The notes under the pieces were generated by a model. The model saw nothing but the letters and a program-made list of their open reading frames with translations, ran no database searches and had not been told where the DNA came from. The translations under genes were made by a program, and so were the position numbers. Below, piece by piece: positions 36,252 to 44,525 of a stretch of 64,000 bases of DNA; the first letter of the stretch is position 1, and the number at the start of each line of letters is the position of its first letter. Source of the DNA: JAXDMK01 sp963765955 (GTDB lineage: Bacteria > Actinomycetota > Acidimicrobiia > Acidimicrobiales > AC-14); contig CAVXYA010000009.1 in assembly GCA_963765955.1 (NCBI GenBank), forward strand, positions 124,001 to 188,000, in the 5' to 3' direction.

Positions 36252-36790
36252 CTGCCGACCCGCGATTTCGGGTGCCGTTGCTGCTCATCTCGGCCCTCGC
36301 CGTGCACCTGGCCCTGCTGCCGGTGCTCCGGGTGGCGGGGGCGGCGCCCGACGTGATGCTGCTCCTGGCCGTGGCCGGGGGCCTGGTGGGGGGTCCGGTG
36401 CGGGGGGCCGTCCTGGGCTTCGCCGCCGGGATCGCGGTCGACGTCTTCCTGCGCACTCCCATGGGGCTGTCGGCCCTGGTGTTCACCCTCGTCGGCTACG
36501 CGGTGGGCATCGTGTCCACCGGCGTCCTCACCCCGTCGTGGTACCTGCCGGTGGTCACCGCCTCGATCGCCAGCGCAGCCGGGGTCGTGCTCTACGCCTT
36601 CGTCGGCGCCATGCTGGGTGAGCCGATGCTGAGCAGGAGGCTGGTGACGATCGTCGGCGTGGTGGCGGTGGGCAACGCGGTGTTCGCCATCCCCGTCATC
36701 CGGGCCGTCACCTGGGCCATGGGCTCCGGCGGTGGCTCGGGCGTCGACGTGGGCGGGCGCCGGTCCCGGGCGCGAGCAGAATGGCGATGA
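36248..36790 (+). CDS. mreD: Rod-shape protein MreD
   Basis: 180 residues, five or six hydrophobic helices (LLLISALAVHLALLPVL, VMLLLAVAGGLVGGPVRGAVLGFAAGIAVDVFL and further). GPVRGAVLGFAAGIAVDVFLRTPMGLSAL is the MreD-like centre. Membrane partner of MreC and PBP2. Ends with an Arg/Gly-rich tail, followed 5 bases later by mrdA. Its start lies right behind the hairpin at 36217-36244. Confidence 0.85.
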   Translation: MTADPRFRVPLLLISALAVHLALLPVLRVAGAAPDVMLLLAVAGGLVGGPVRGAVLGFAAGIAVDVFLRTPMGLSALVFTLVGYAVGIVSTGVLTPSWYLPVVTASIASAAGVVLYAFVGAMLGEPMLSRRLVTIVGVVAVGNAVFAIPVIRAVTWAMGSGGGSGVDVGGRRSRARAEWR

Positions 36791-36794
36791 CGGA

Positions 36795-38702
36795 ATGTCG
36801 ATGAGGGGCGACACCACCCGGCTGCGGTTGGGGATCCTGGCCGTGGTCGTGGTCTCGCTGTTCAGCGCCCTGCTGGCCCGGCTCTGGTACCTCCAGGTGC
36901 TGGCGTCGCCCACCTACCGGGCCGAGGCCCAGCTCAACAGTGTCCGGTTCGTCTACACCGACGCCCCCCGGGGCCGGATCCTCGACCGCAACGGCCAGGT
37001 CCTGGTCGGCAACCGGGTGGTGCCGACCGTGGTCGTCGACAAGAGCGAGCTGGGCGACCAGCCCGAGGCGGTCCTCCAGCGGCTGGCCGCCCTGGTGAAC
37101 CTGTCCCAGGAGAAGCTCCAGGAGCGCATCGACGACCCCCGCTACAGCCCGTTCAAGCCCATCCCGGTGGTCGACGAGGTGCCCAAGGAGACGCTGATCC
37201 ACATCCGGGAGCACCAGGTCGAGTTCCCCGGCGTCCAAGCGGTGATGCTCACGAAGCGCTTCTACCCGCACGCCACCCTGGCCGCCCACGTCCTCGGGTA
37301 CGTGGGCGAGATCAACGACGAGGAGCTCGCACCCCGCCGGAGCAAGGGCTACCGGCCGGGTGACAGCATCGGCAAGTCGGGCGTGGAGCTGGCCTACGAG
37401 GACGACCTCAGGGGCCAGGCCGAGGTGGAGAAGCTCGAGGTCGACGCCCAGGGCCGGGTTTTGCGCTCCCTGGGCCGGCAGCCGGCGGTGCAGGGCCACG
37501 ACGTGCGCCTCACCATCGACCTCGACATCCAGAAGGTCACCGAGGAGTCGCTGCAGCAATCCCTGGCCGCGGCCCGGGGCGCCTACGACAACGAGTCGGC
37601 CAAGCGATTCCTCGCCCCCGCCGGCTCGGCGGTGGTGCTCGATCCCCGTGACGGCGGGGTGCTGGCCATGGCGTCGTACCCCACCTACAACCCCACCGAC
37701 TTCGTCGACGGGATCAGCGAGGCGACGTTCGGGGCCCTCCAGGACCCGGCCGGCCACTTCCCCCTCAACAACCGTGTCACCCAGGGGCTCTACGCCCCCG
37801 CGTCGACGTTCAAGCTGGTCACGTCCATCGCCGGCCTGGAGACGGGGCTCATCACGCCCCAGTACACGGTGAACGACCGGGGCACCTTCACCATCGGCGA
37901 CCCGCCCACGATCCTCACCAACGCCTTCAGCGAGCCCTTCGGGTACGTGAACCTGGCGGCCGCCCTCACCGTGTCGAGCGACGTGTACTTCTACGAGCTG
38001 GGGTCCCGCTTCTGTCCCGGCCAGTGCCGCACGGGGATCCAGGAGACGGCCAAGGAGCTGGGGATGGGCGACTTCACCGAGATCGAGCTGCCCTTCGAGG
38101 CCAGCGGGCGGATCCCCGACGAGCAGACCAAGAAGCGCCTCCACGACTCCAACCCCGACGCCTTCCCCGACCCAGAGTGGTACACGGGCGACAACCTCAA
38201 CCTGGCCATCGGCCAGGGTGACACCGTCGTCACCCCCCTCCAGCTCGTCAACGCCTACGCCACCCTGGCCAACGGGGGGACGGTCTTCGCCCCGCACGTG
38301 GGCGGCGCCGTGGTCGACGTGAACGGGGTCGAGCTGCGCCAGGTCGAGCCCCGGGTGAACCGCAAGACGTCGATCCCGGCTGCGATCCGGGCGCCGGTGG
38401 TCGCCGGCTTCGAAGGGGCGGTCTCCGCCACCCGGGGGACCGCCGCGCCCGCATTCGCCGGCTTCCCGTTCAGCCGCTTCCCGATCGCGGGCAAGACGGG
38501 CACGGCCCAGGTTTCGGGGAAGCAGGACACCGCCCTGTTCGCCGCCTTCGGCCCCACCGACGACCCCCGTTACGCGGTGACGGTCGTGCTGGAGGAGTCG
38601 GGCTTCGGCGCGGCCGCCGCCGCTCCCGTCGCCCGCCGCATCTTCGACCACGTCCTGGCCCTGCCGCTCACGCCCGTCGCCTACACGGTCGGCCGGGACT
38701 AG
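36795..38702 (+). CDS. mrdA: Penicillin-binding protein 2 (elongasome transpeptidase)
   Basis: 635 residues; I choose ATG 36795 (MSMRGDTTRLRLG) rather than the upstream open frame, because it sits 5 bases after mreD and directly before the membrane helix (LGILAVVVVSLFSALLARLWYL). The transpeptidase motifs are Ser337 in ASTFK, SSD in TVSSDVYFYE, and KTGTAQ at 567-572. The N-terminal dimerisation domain (FVYTDAPRGRILDRNGQVL) is present. Forms the elongation synthase with RodA, whose GTG overlaps its stop. Confidence 0.94.
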   Translation: MSMRGDTTRLRLGILAVVVVSLFSALLARLWYLQVLASPTYRAEAQLNSVRFVYTDAPRGRILDRNGQVLVGNRVVPTVVVDKSELGDQPEAVLQRLAALVNLSQEKLQERIDDPRYSPFKPIPVVDEVPKETLIHIREHQVEFPGVQAVMLTKRFYPHATLAAHVLGYVGEINDEELAPRRSKGYRPGDSIGKSGVELAYEDDLRGQAEVEKLEVDAQGRVLRSLGRQPAVQGHDVRLTIDLDIQKVTEESLQQSLAAARGAYDNESAKRFLAPAGSAVVLDPRDGGVLAMASYPTYNPTDFVDGISEATFGALQDPAGHFPLNNRVTQGLYAPASTFKLVTSIAGLETGLITPQYTVNDRGTFTIGDPPTILTNAFSEPFGYVNLAAALTVSSDVYFYELGSRFCPGQCRTGIQETAKELGMGDFTEIELPFEASGRIPDEQTKKRLHDSNPDAFPDPEWYTGDNLNLAIGQGDTVVTPLQLVNAYATLANGGTVFAPHVGGAVVDVNGVELRQVEPRVNRKTSIPAAIRAPVVAGFEGAVSATRGTAAPAFAGFPFSRFPIAGKTGTAQVSGKQDTALFAAFGPTDDPRYAVTVVLEESGFGAAAAAPVARRIFDHVLALPLTPVAYTVGRD

Positions 38703-39847
38703 TGACCGTCCTCGACCTCCGCAACGCGGCCGCGGCCCGGCGCAACACCAGCGCGTGGCGCCACGTCGACCTCCTGCTGCTGGCCGCGATCGCCGGCATC
38801 ACCGCCATCGGCCTGCTGATGATCTACTCGTCCACCCGCCAGGGCCAGAGCGCGGCCGGCCTCGATCCCGCCTACTTCGTCAAGCGCCAGGCCCTCTTCG
38901 TGGTCATCGGCCTGGTGGTGCTGGCCGGAGTCGCCCTCCTCGACTACCAAATCCTGCGTGACATCGCCCCCGCCGTCTATGCCGCGTCCCTCTTCGTCCT
39001 GCTCCTGGTGCTCACCCCCCTGGGCACCGAACGGCGGGGCACCCAGGCGTGGTTCCAGTTCGGGCCCTACCAGTTCGAGCCCTCGGAGGTCGCCAAGCTG
39101 GCCCTGGTGATCGCCTTGGCCGCCTTTTGCGCCGCCCATCGCGGCGAGCTCGACTCGGGCCGCCTCACGACCGCCCTCGGCATCGCCGCCCTCCCGCTGC
39201 TGCTCATCTACCTCCAGCCCGATGTCGGGAGCGGGATGGTCTTCGTGGCCATCCTCATGGGCATCCTGCTGGTGGGCGGGGCCAGCCCCCGCCAGATCGC
39301 GATCCTCACCCTCCTGGGGATCACCGCCATTGTGATCGTGCTCGAGCTCGGCGTCCTGAAGGACTACCAGCGCGACCGGCTGTCGGCGTTCCTCGACCCC
39401 AAGGAGGACGTGCAGCGGTCGGCCTACAACCTCAACCAGTCCAAGATCGCCATCGCCGCCGGGGGCGTGGCTGGTCGGGGACTCTTTCAGGGCACCCAGA
39501 CCAACCTGTCCTTCGTGCCCGAGCAGCACACCGACTTCATCTTCACCGCCGTGGGCGAGGAGCTCGGCTTCGTGGGGGCGACCACGCTGCTGGGGCTGTT
39601 CGGGCTGGTGATGTGGCGGACCTGGCGGGCCGCGATCACGGCCAAGGACGAGTTCGGGATGCTGGTGTGCGTGGGCGTGCTGGCCATGCTCGTGTTCCAG
39701 GTCTTCGAGAACGTCGGGATGACGATGGGCATCACCCCGATCGCCGGCATCCCGTTGCCTCTCATGTCGTATGGCGGTTCGGCGACCGTCGCCACCTTCG
39801 CCGCCCTCGGGCTGGTGCTCAGCGTCCAGATGCGCCGCTTCACCTGA
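38702..39847 (+). CDS. rodA: Peptidoglycan polymerase RodA (SEDS family)
   Basis: 381 residues from a GTG that overlaps the mrdA TAG (TAGTG). Ten or so hydrophobic helices; SEDS marks include QPSEVAKLA-like FEPSEVAKLALVI, QPDVGSGMVF, and PEQHTDFIFTAVGEELGFVG near the C-terminus, which contains the catalytic Asp region. Polymerises glycan strands with PBP2. Last gene of the elongasome cluster. Confidence 0.94.
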   Translation: MTVLDLRNAAAARRNTSAWRHVDLLLLAAIAGITAIGLLMIYSSTRQGQSAAGLDPAYFVKRQALFVVIGLVVLAGVALLDYQILRDIAPAVYAASLFVLLLVLTPLGTERRGTQAWFQFGPYQFEPSEVAKLALVIALAAFCAAHRGELDSGRLTTALGIAALPLLLIYLQPDVGSGMVFVAILMGILLVGGASPRQIAILTLLGITAIVIVLELGVLKDYQRDRLSAFLDPKEDVQRSAYNLNQSKIAIAAGGVAGRGLFQGTQTNLSFVPEQHTDFIFTAVGEELGFVGATTLLGLFGLVMWRTWRAAITAKDEFGMLVCVGVLAMLVFQVFENVGMTMGITPIAGIPLPLMSYGGSATVATFAALGLVLSVQMRRFT

Positions 39848-40200
39848 GCGCCTCGCCGTCCGGCCCAGCCGGGTGGGGTGGTTGTGCGGTAAACTTCCGC
39901 CCGATTTGGTGACCTTCCTGTGGCCAAGAATCCAGCTGCTGCTGGCCAAGGTCTCTCTGGCGCCCCGGCAGGCGCCCCTGCCCTCGTCCCAAGCGGCACT
40001 GCCCGCGCTGCCGAGCACCCCCTGGCTGGCACGCCCGGTCGAGGAGCCCGCGGGCCCCTCGGCGGACGCTCCCACGGGCGAGCCGGTGTCCCCCGACCGA
40101 TCTATCGAGCGCTCCGGCGCGCGGAGGGCCGCCTGCCCTGCCGCCCGCGACGGACGCCCCGCACGCCCGTCGGCGTGCGGACGCAGAAGGGATCGCACCC
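39848..40200 (+). other. Long GC-rich leader between rodA and the RNase gene
   Basis: 353 bases without a supported gene. TAAACT at about 39890-39895 could be a -10 box. RNase E genes in other bacteria have long regulated leaders, so this may be a 5' untranslated region; that is inference. The open frames through it in other phases show no domain. Confidence 0.4.
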
Positions 40201-42357
40201 ATGTCCGAACCTCTCCCCGACCACCCGGCGGACCCCGGCCCTCGGCCTGTCCCCACCTCACCGCCCGGCGCTGACGCCGGGTCGGCCACACCGGCGGGCC
40301 CCGAAGGGGCGTCCGACGGTGCCCCCGGCAACCGCCGCCGCCGGGGATCCCGCGGCAGCCGCGGCCCCGGCCGTCCCCCGGGCTCCGGTCCCGGGCCGGG
40401 AGCGGAGGACAGCGGCACCCCTGCTCCTACGACTCCCCCCTCTGCCGCCGTGGCATCCCCGCCTGGATCTGTCACCCCGGCCACCGAGGCGCGCGACCCT
40501 CGGGCGCCGCGGGCCGGCGGGGGCGCTGGGGGCGAGGGGCTACCCGAGCTACCCGACCCGCCGGGCGAGGGCCGTCCCCGCCGCACCGCTTCGGGCGGCG
40601 GCCGGGGCGCGGGCGGCTCACGATCGGGCGGCGGACGTCCGGCGGCCACCCCCCGCCTCACCACGCCCAAGATCGGCGACACCCGCCCCGCCCCGGCCGG
40701 CACGACCGCGGGTAGCGGCCGGGACGGGAGCGGCGTCGACGGGAGCGGCCCCGACTCAAGCGGCCCCGACTCGAGCGGCCCCGACTCGAGCGGCCCCGAC
40801 TCAAGCGGCCCCGACTCGAGCGGCGCCGACTCGAGCGGCGCCGGTGCCGGCGAGCGCGGTCAGAATCGAGCGCCGGGCGGCCGCCGCCCGGCGGCCCCGG
40901 CTCAGAGCGGGGGAGGGGCGACGGCGCTCGACGCGTCCTCCGCCACCAAGCGCCGCCGGAAGCGGGGCGGACGGGGTCGGGGCGCGACCGGCCCGGCGGC
41001 CCCCGGGGGCGCCAGCAGCCGCGAGGTCGAGGAGCCAGTGGCGCTCGACGAGGAGACCCTCGAGCGGCGGCGGGGCCGCGAGCGCAAGGGCCGCCCGGTC
41101 GGGCGCTACATGATGGCGGTCCACGTCCGCCCCGAGGCCACCCAGATCGCAGTTCTGGAGGGCCGGTCGCTCATCGAGCACTACGTGTCCCGTCCCACCG
41201 ACGACGCCACCCAGATCCACGGCAACATCTACCTGGGCAAGGTCCAGAACGTGCTGCCGGGCATGGAGGCGGCGTTCGTCGACATCGGCACGCCCAAGAA
41301 CGCCGTTCTCTACCGGGGCGACGTCCACGACCACGAGGACGTCGAGGGCAAGGTGGCGGCCTCGGCCCGCATCGAGCAGATCCTGCGGCCGGGTCAGACG
41401 GTGCTGTGCCAGGTCACCAAGAACCCGATCGGCACCAAGGGGGCCCGCCTCACCCAGGAGGTGTCCCTGGCCGGCCGGTTCGTGGTCCTCATCCCCAACA
41501 GCTCCACCTACGGCATCTCCAAGCGGCTGGCCGACGACGAGCGCAAGCGCCTGCGCCGGATCCTCGACGACGTCCGCCCCGAGGGCCAGGGCCTCATCGT
41601 GCGCACCGCGGCCGAGGGGGCGACCCCCGAGGAGCTGCGCCGCGACGTCCAGCGCCTCCAGAAGGAGTGGCAGCACATCGAGAAGCTGGCCGCCCGCTCG
41701 GCGCCGGCCCTGCTCTACCGGGAGCCCAACCTGGCCGTGCGGGTGATCCGGGAGGAGTTCAACAAGGACTACCGGGGCGTGGTCATCGACGACCCGGTCC
41801 TGTACGCCGAGGTCCACGACTATGTGGGCGCCCTCATCCCCGAGCTGGTCGACCGGATCGAGCTCTACGAGGAGGCCGCTGTCCTGCCCCTCTTCGAGCG
41901 CCAGCACGTCCACGAGCAGCTCCACAAGGCCCTCGACCGCAAGGTGTGGCTGCCGTCGGGCGGGTCGCTCATCATCGAGCGCACCGAGGCCCTCACCGTC
42001 ATCGACGTCAACACCGGCAAGAACGTGGGCAGCTCCAACCTGGAGGAGACCGTCTACCGCAACAACCTGGAGGCGGCCGAGGAGATCGCCCGCCAGCTCC
42101 GCCTGCGCGACATCGGCGGCATCATCGTCATCGACTTCATCGACATGGAGATCAAGCGCAACCGCGACGATGTCCTCCGCTGCTTCAAGGAGGCCCTGGC
42201 CCGCGACAAGACCCGCACCCAGGTGTTCGACATCTCCGAGCTGGGCCTGGTGGAGATGACGCGCAAGCGGGTGTCGGAGGGGCTGGTGGAGGCCTTCTCC
42301 GCCACCTGCCCCACCTGCGCCGGCCGAGGCATCGTCCTCGACCCGACGCTGCTGTAG
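40201..42357 (+). CDS. rne: Ribonuclease E/G
   Basis: 718 residues; AAGGGA lies 8 bases before ATG 40201. The first 300 residues are disordered and rich in Gly, Pro, Arg and Ser, as usual for actinobacterial RNase E, with a SGPDS pentapeptide repeat around residues 182-211. The catalytic part starts at RYMMAVHVRPEATQ: S1 domain (GNIYLGKVQNVLPGMEAAFVDIG), the DNase-I-like domain with catalytic Asp in TVIDVNTGKN and IIVIDFIDM, and the zinc-link CPTCAGRG. Cuts single-stranded AU-rich RNA and processes rRNA. No degradosome scaffold C-terminal extension follows. Confidence 0.94.
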   Translation: MSEPLPDHPADPGPRPVPTSPPGADAGSATPAGPEGASDGAPGNRRRRGSRGSRGPGRPPGSGPGPGAEDSGTPAPTTPPSAAVASPPGSVTPATEARDPRAPRAGGGAGGEGLPELPDPPGEGRPRRTASGGGRGAGGSRSGGGRPAATPRLTTPKIGDTRPAPAGTTAGSGRDGSGVDGSGPDSSGPDSSGPDSSGPDSSGPDSSGADSSGAGAGERGQNRAPGGRRPAAPAQSGGGATALDASSATKRRRKRGGRGRGATGPAAPGGASSREVEEPVALDEETLERRRGRERKGRPVGRYMMAVHVRPEATQIAVLEGRSLIEHYVSRPTDDATQIHGNIYLGKVQNVLPGMEAAFVDIGTPKNAVLYRGDVHDHEDVEGKVAASARIEQILRPGQTVLCQVTKNPIGTKGARLTQEVSLAGRFVVLIPNSSTYGISKRLADDERKRLRRILDDVRPEGQGLIVRTAAEGATPEELRRDVQRLQKEWQHIEKLAARSAPALLYREPNLAVRVIREEFNKDYRGVVIDDPVLYAEVHDYVGALIPELVDRIELYEEAAVLPLFERQHVHEQLHKALDRKVWLPSGGSLIIERTEALTVIDVNTGKNVGSSNLEETVYRNNLEAAEEIARQLRLRDIGGIIVIDFIDMEIKRNRDDVLRCFKEALARDKTRTQVFDISELGLVEMTRKRVSEGLVEAFSATCPTCAGRGIVLDPTLL
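40744..40833 (+). repeat. 15-bp tandem repeat in the RNase E/G N-region
   Basis: Six in-frame copies of AGCGGCCCCGACTC(A/G), encoding SGPDS (the last copy SGADS). The copies differ only in the third base of the last codon. Such repeats change in number by slippage without shifting the frame. Confidence 0.85.
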
Positions 42358-42407
42358 CCCGCTCGCCGGACATCGGGACTCCGGGCGTCTTGTAGGCTGG
42401 TCCGCCT

Positions 42408-42737
42408 ATGTACGCAGTGATCAAGACCGGTGGCAAGCAGTACAAGGTGGCGCAGGGTGAGCGGCTCGACGTCGAGCGCCTCACCGGCGACGGCGACGGC
42501 TTGGTGTCGTTCGACCCCGTGCTCGTCGTCGACGGCGAGACGGTGCTGGCCGCGCCCGACCAGCTCGGCGGGGCCCGGGTGACGGCCAAGGTCGTCGGCG
42601 ACGCCAAGGGGCCCAAGATCATGGGCCTCACCTACAAGAACAAGACCAACTCCACCAAGCGGTGGGGCCACCGCCAGCACTACTCCACTATCGAGATCAC
42701 CGGCATCACCGGTACCGGCAGCACGAAAGAGGGCTGA
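42408..42737 (+). CDS. rplU: 50S ribosomal protein L21
   Basis: 109 residues: YAVIKTGGKQYKVAQGERLDVERL at the start, YKNKTNSTKRWGHRQHYSTIEI near the end, as in all L21 proteins (K.K.....GHRQ...). Binds 23S rRNA. It leads rplU-rpmA, one base before rpmA (TGAGATG). The 5' region is short and has no clear ribosome-binding site. Confidence 0.97.
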   Translation: MYAVIKTGGKQYKVAQGERLDVERLTGDGDGLVSFDPVLVVDGETVLAAPDQLGGARVTAKVVGDAKGPKIMGLTYKNKTNSTKRWGHRQHYSTIEITGITGTGSTKEG

Positions 42738-42738
42738 G

Positions 42739-42990
42739 ATGTCCAAGACCAAAGGTGGCGGGTCTACCCGCAACGGCCGCGACTCGGCCGCCCAGCGGCT
42801 GGGCGTCAAGGTCTACGACGGCGGCGTGGTCAGCCCGGGCAAGATCATCGTCCGCCAGCGGGGCACCCACTTCCACCCCGGCGAGCAGGTGGGCCGGGGC
42901 GGCGACGACACCCTGTTCGCCCTGGCCGACGGCAAGGTGAAGTTCGGCTTCCGGGGCGGCAAGCGCCGGGTCGACGTCGTCCCCGAGTAG
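42739..42990 (+). CDS. rpmA: 50S ribosomal protein L27
   Basis: 83 residues. Starts SKTKGGGSTRNGRDSAAQRLGVKVYDGG, the conserved N-terminus that reaches the peptidyl-transferase centre; no cleavable Firmicutes-type extension. Ends with VKFGFRGGKRRVDVVPE. Normally obg follows; here a minus-strand gene begins on the very next base, so two inverted genes separate rpmA from obg. Confidence 0.97.
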   Translation: MSKTKGGGSTRNGRDSAAQRLGVKVYDGGVVSPGKIIVRQRGTHFHPGEQVGRGGDDTLFALADGKVKFGFRGGKRRVDVVPE

Positions 42991-43446
42991 CTAGAACCAG
43001 GCGCCCAGATCGGCGGCCGGCACCGCCGGCACCGCCCGCCCGAAGTCGACACCTCGGATGCGCAAGGATGCAGCGGGCTCGATGCTGGTAACGAGAAACC
43101 GCTTGGTGACAGGCCCCGGCGCATCAGCCCCTCTCCCGGCGATGTCGGGATCGTTCGGGACGGGATCGATGGGCCGGGCGATCGCGACCAGCGGTTCCTC
43201 GTCACCCGGCTGGAACAGGATGGCGCGGTAGTCGACTCCCGTCATGATCCTCCGGGTGGGGATCTCAGCCACCCGGGAATCGGTCCCAGGTGCGTCGGTG
43301 GTTCCTTGTGCCAGTGACTTCTCCAGCTCTTTGCGGAAGTATTCGACCAGGCCAGCGACCTTGTCGACCTTGTAACGCTGTTTGAGGTCGGCGCCTACCC
43401 GCTCTGTGAGGTCGAGTAGCACCCTCATCGTCACCGGCTCGGCCAT
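42991..43446 (-). CDS. Hypothetical protein of the rpmA-obg insertion module
   Basis: 151 residues, unrecognised. N-terminal helix-rich part (MRVLLDLTERVGADLKQRYKVDKVAGLVEYF), then a likely beta-rich domain (RRIMTGVDYRAILFQPGDEEPLVAIARPI and KRFLVTSIEPAASLRIRGVDFGRAV). No signal peptide or membrane helix, so cytosolic. Its stop is directly against the rpmA stop. It is 25 bases downstream of the membrane protein on the same strand, so the two form one operon. Confidence 0.65.
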   Translation of the reverse strand: MAEPVTMRVLLDLTERVGADLKQRYKVDKVAGLVEYFRKELEKSLAQGTTDAPGTDSRVAEIPTRRIMTGVDYRAILFQPGDEEPLVAIARPIDPVPNDPDIAGRGADAPGPVTKRFLVTSIEPAASLRIRGVDFGRAVPAVPAADLGAWF

Positions 43447-43471
43447 GACGACGATCGTACCCGGGGCGACG

Positions 43472-44449
43472 TCACTGCGGGTCGGCCGGAGGCCTCGCAG
43501 CGGCCCCCCCGGATTGAGCTCTGAACTCCTGGGCCGTCTCCTCGTCGGCTCGGGCGTCGAGATAGTCGAGTGTCATCTGGGCGACTGCGATGAGATTGGC
43601 GATGGTCCGCTTCTCGAGGTCCCAGGGGTTTCGTAGGAGTTGGCGGTTGGCGTCGGCCAGGAGTCCCAGTTCCTTCTCGAACTTCCAGTACCAGCTGGCG
43701 AGTTGGTCGCCTTTGACCGCCCATTCGGGGCTCATCTCGACGCCGCGGGCGGTGATGATCTGCTTTTGGACCTCCACCCAGGTGAGCAGGAGCTTGTCGA
43801 CCAACTCGGAAGTGGGTTCGCGGAGCAGCGTGTCGATGAGCCGGCTCAGCTCGTCGACGTTCGGGTTGTCGAGGATGACATCGGCCAAAGCCTGGGCCAC
43901 GTGGCGAGCGCCCTCCTCGACGGCTCGTTGGTCCACACCGACGAAGACCTGCTGTTTCGTGTCCACGGAGATGCGGTTCAGGACTACATCCCTGACCTCG
44001 TCGATGTCCTTTCTTACCTTTTCGAACTCACGCTCGAACCGGGTGAAGGAGAGGGGGCCAAGCGTGGCCGACTTCATCTCGTGCCCGAAGAGGGCCACGG
44101 CCGCCGCCGATATGGTCCCGACCGCAACCCACGGCAGTGCAGGATGCGGACGGCACGTCGTCGATCCGGTGACGATCGGTGCCGGAGAGGTCGGGGCGGA
44201 CGAAGCGGTTGTTGACGGAGCTACCGAGCCCGGAGCCAGCGAGGTTGACGTCATCGGCGCCGCCTGCGACGTCGTTTCGACGAACGAGCAGCTCAGCGGC
44301 TTGCCCGTCAGCACGACGAGGAACGTGGCGATGGCGATCGCGGCAAGGATGCCGGCCGCCAGTCTGGGCGGTGCCTTCTGGGGTCTGGCCACGGCGGCTC
44401 CTGTGCCGCTCACGGCAGATCGGGGTGCCATCCCATCGCCTTGGGCCAT
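43472..44449 (-). CDS. Hypothetical two-helix membrane protein of the rpmA-obg insertion module
   Basis: 325 residues. First helix at about 31-48 (AGILAAIAIATFLVVLTG), an exported Ser/Thr/Pro-rich loop of about 55 residues with two cysteines, second helix at about 103-124 (WVAVGTISAAAVALFG), then a 200-residue cytosolic part that is mostly helical (FEREFEKVRKDIDEVRDVVLNRI). No catalytic motif. It reads as a membrane sensor or anchor whose soluble part faces the cytosol. First gene of the inverted module; the promoter must lie in the 76 bases shared with obg. Confidence 0.68.
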   Translation of the reverse strand: MAQGDGMAPRSAVSGTGAAVARPQKAPPRLAAGILAAIAIATFLVVLTGKPLSCSFVETTSQAAPMTSTSLAPGSVAPSTTASSAPTSPAPIVTGSTTCRPHPALPWVAVGTISAAAVALFGHEMKSATLGPLSFTRFEREFEKVRKDIDEVRDVVLNRISVDTKQQVFVGVDQRAVEEGARHVAQALADVILDNPNVDELSRLIDTLLREPTSELVDKLLLTWVEVQKQIITARGVEMSPEWAVKGDQLASWYWKFEKELGLLADANRQLLRNPWDLEKRTIANLIAVAQMTLDYLDARADEETAQEFRAQSGGAAARPPADPQ

Positions 44450-44525
44450 GGCTCGGTTCTATGCGCCCCGGTATTCGTGGCGCAAGAAATTCGGAGGGCG
44501 CCTTGGTCGTATCCTTCACCCCTAG

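Noticed and set aside
39920..41113. Alternative open frame over the RNase E/G N-region
   Set aside because: It reads as Ala/Pro/Arg noise, includes the pentapeptide repeat in another phase, and lacks a domain; the frame from 40201 runs into the real RNase E/G.
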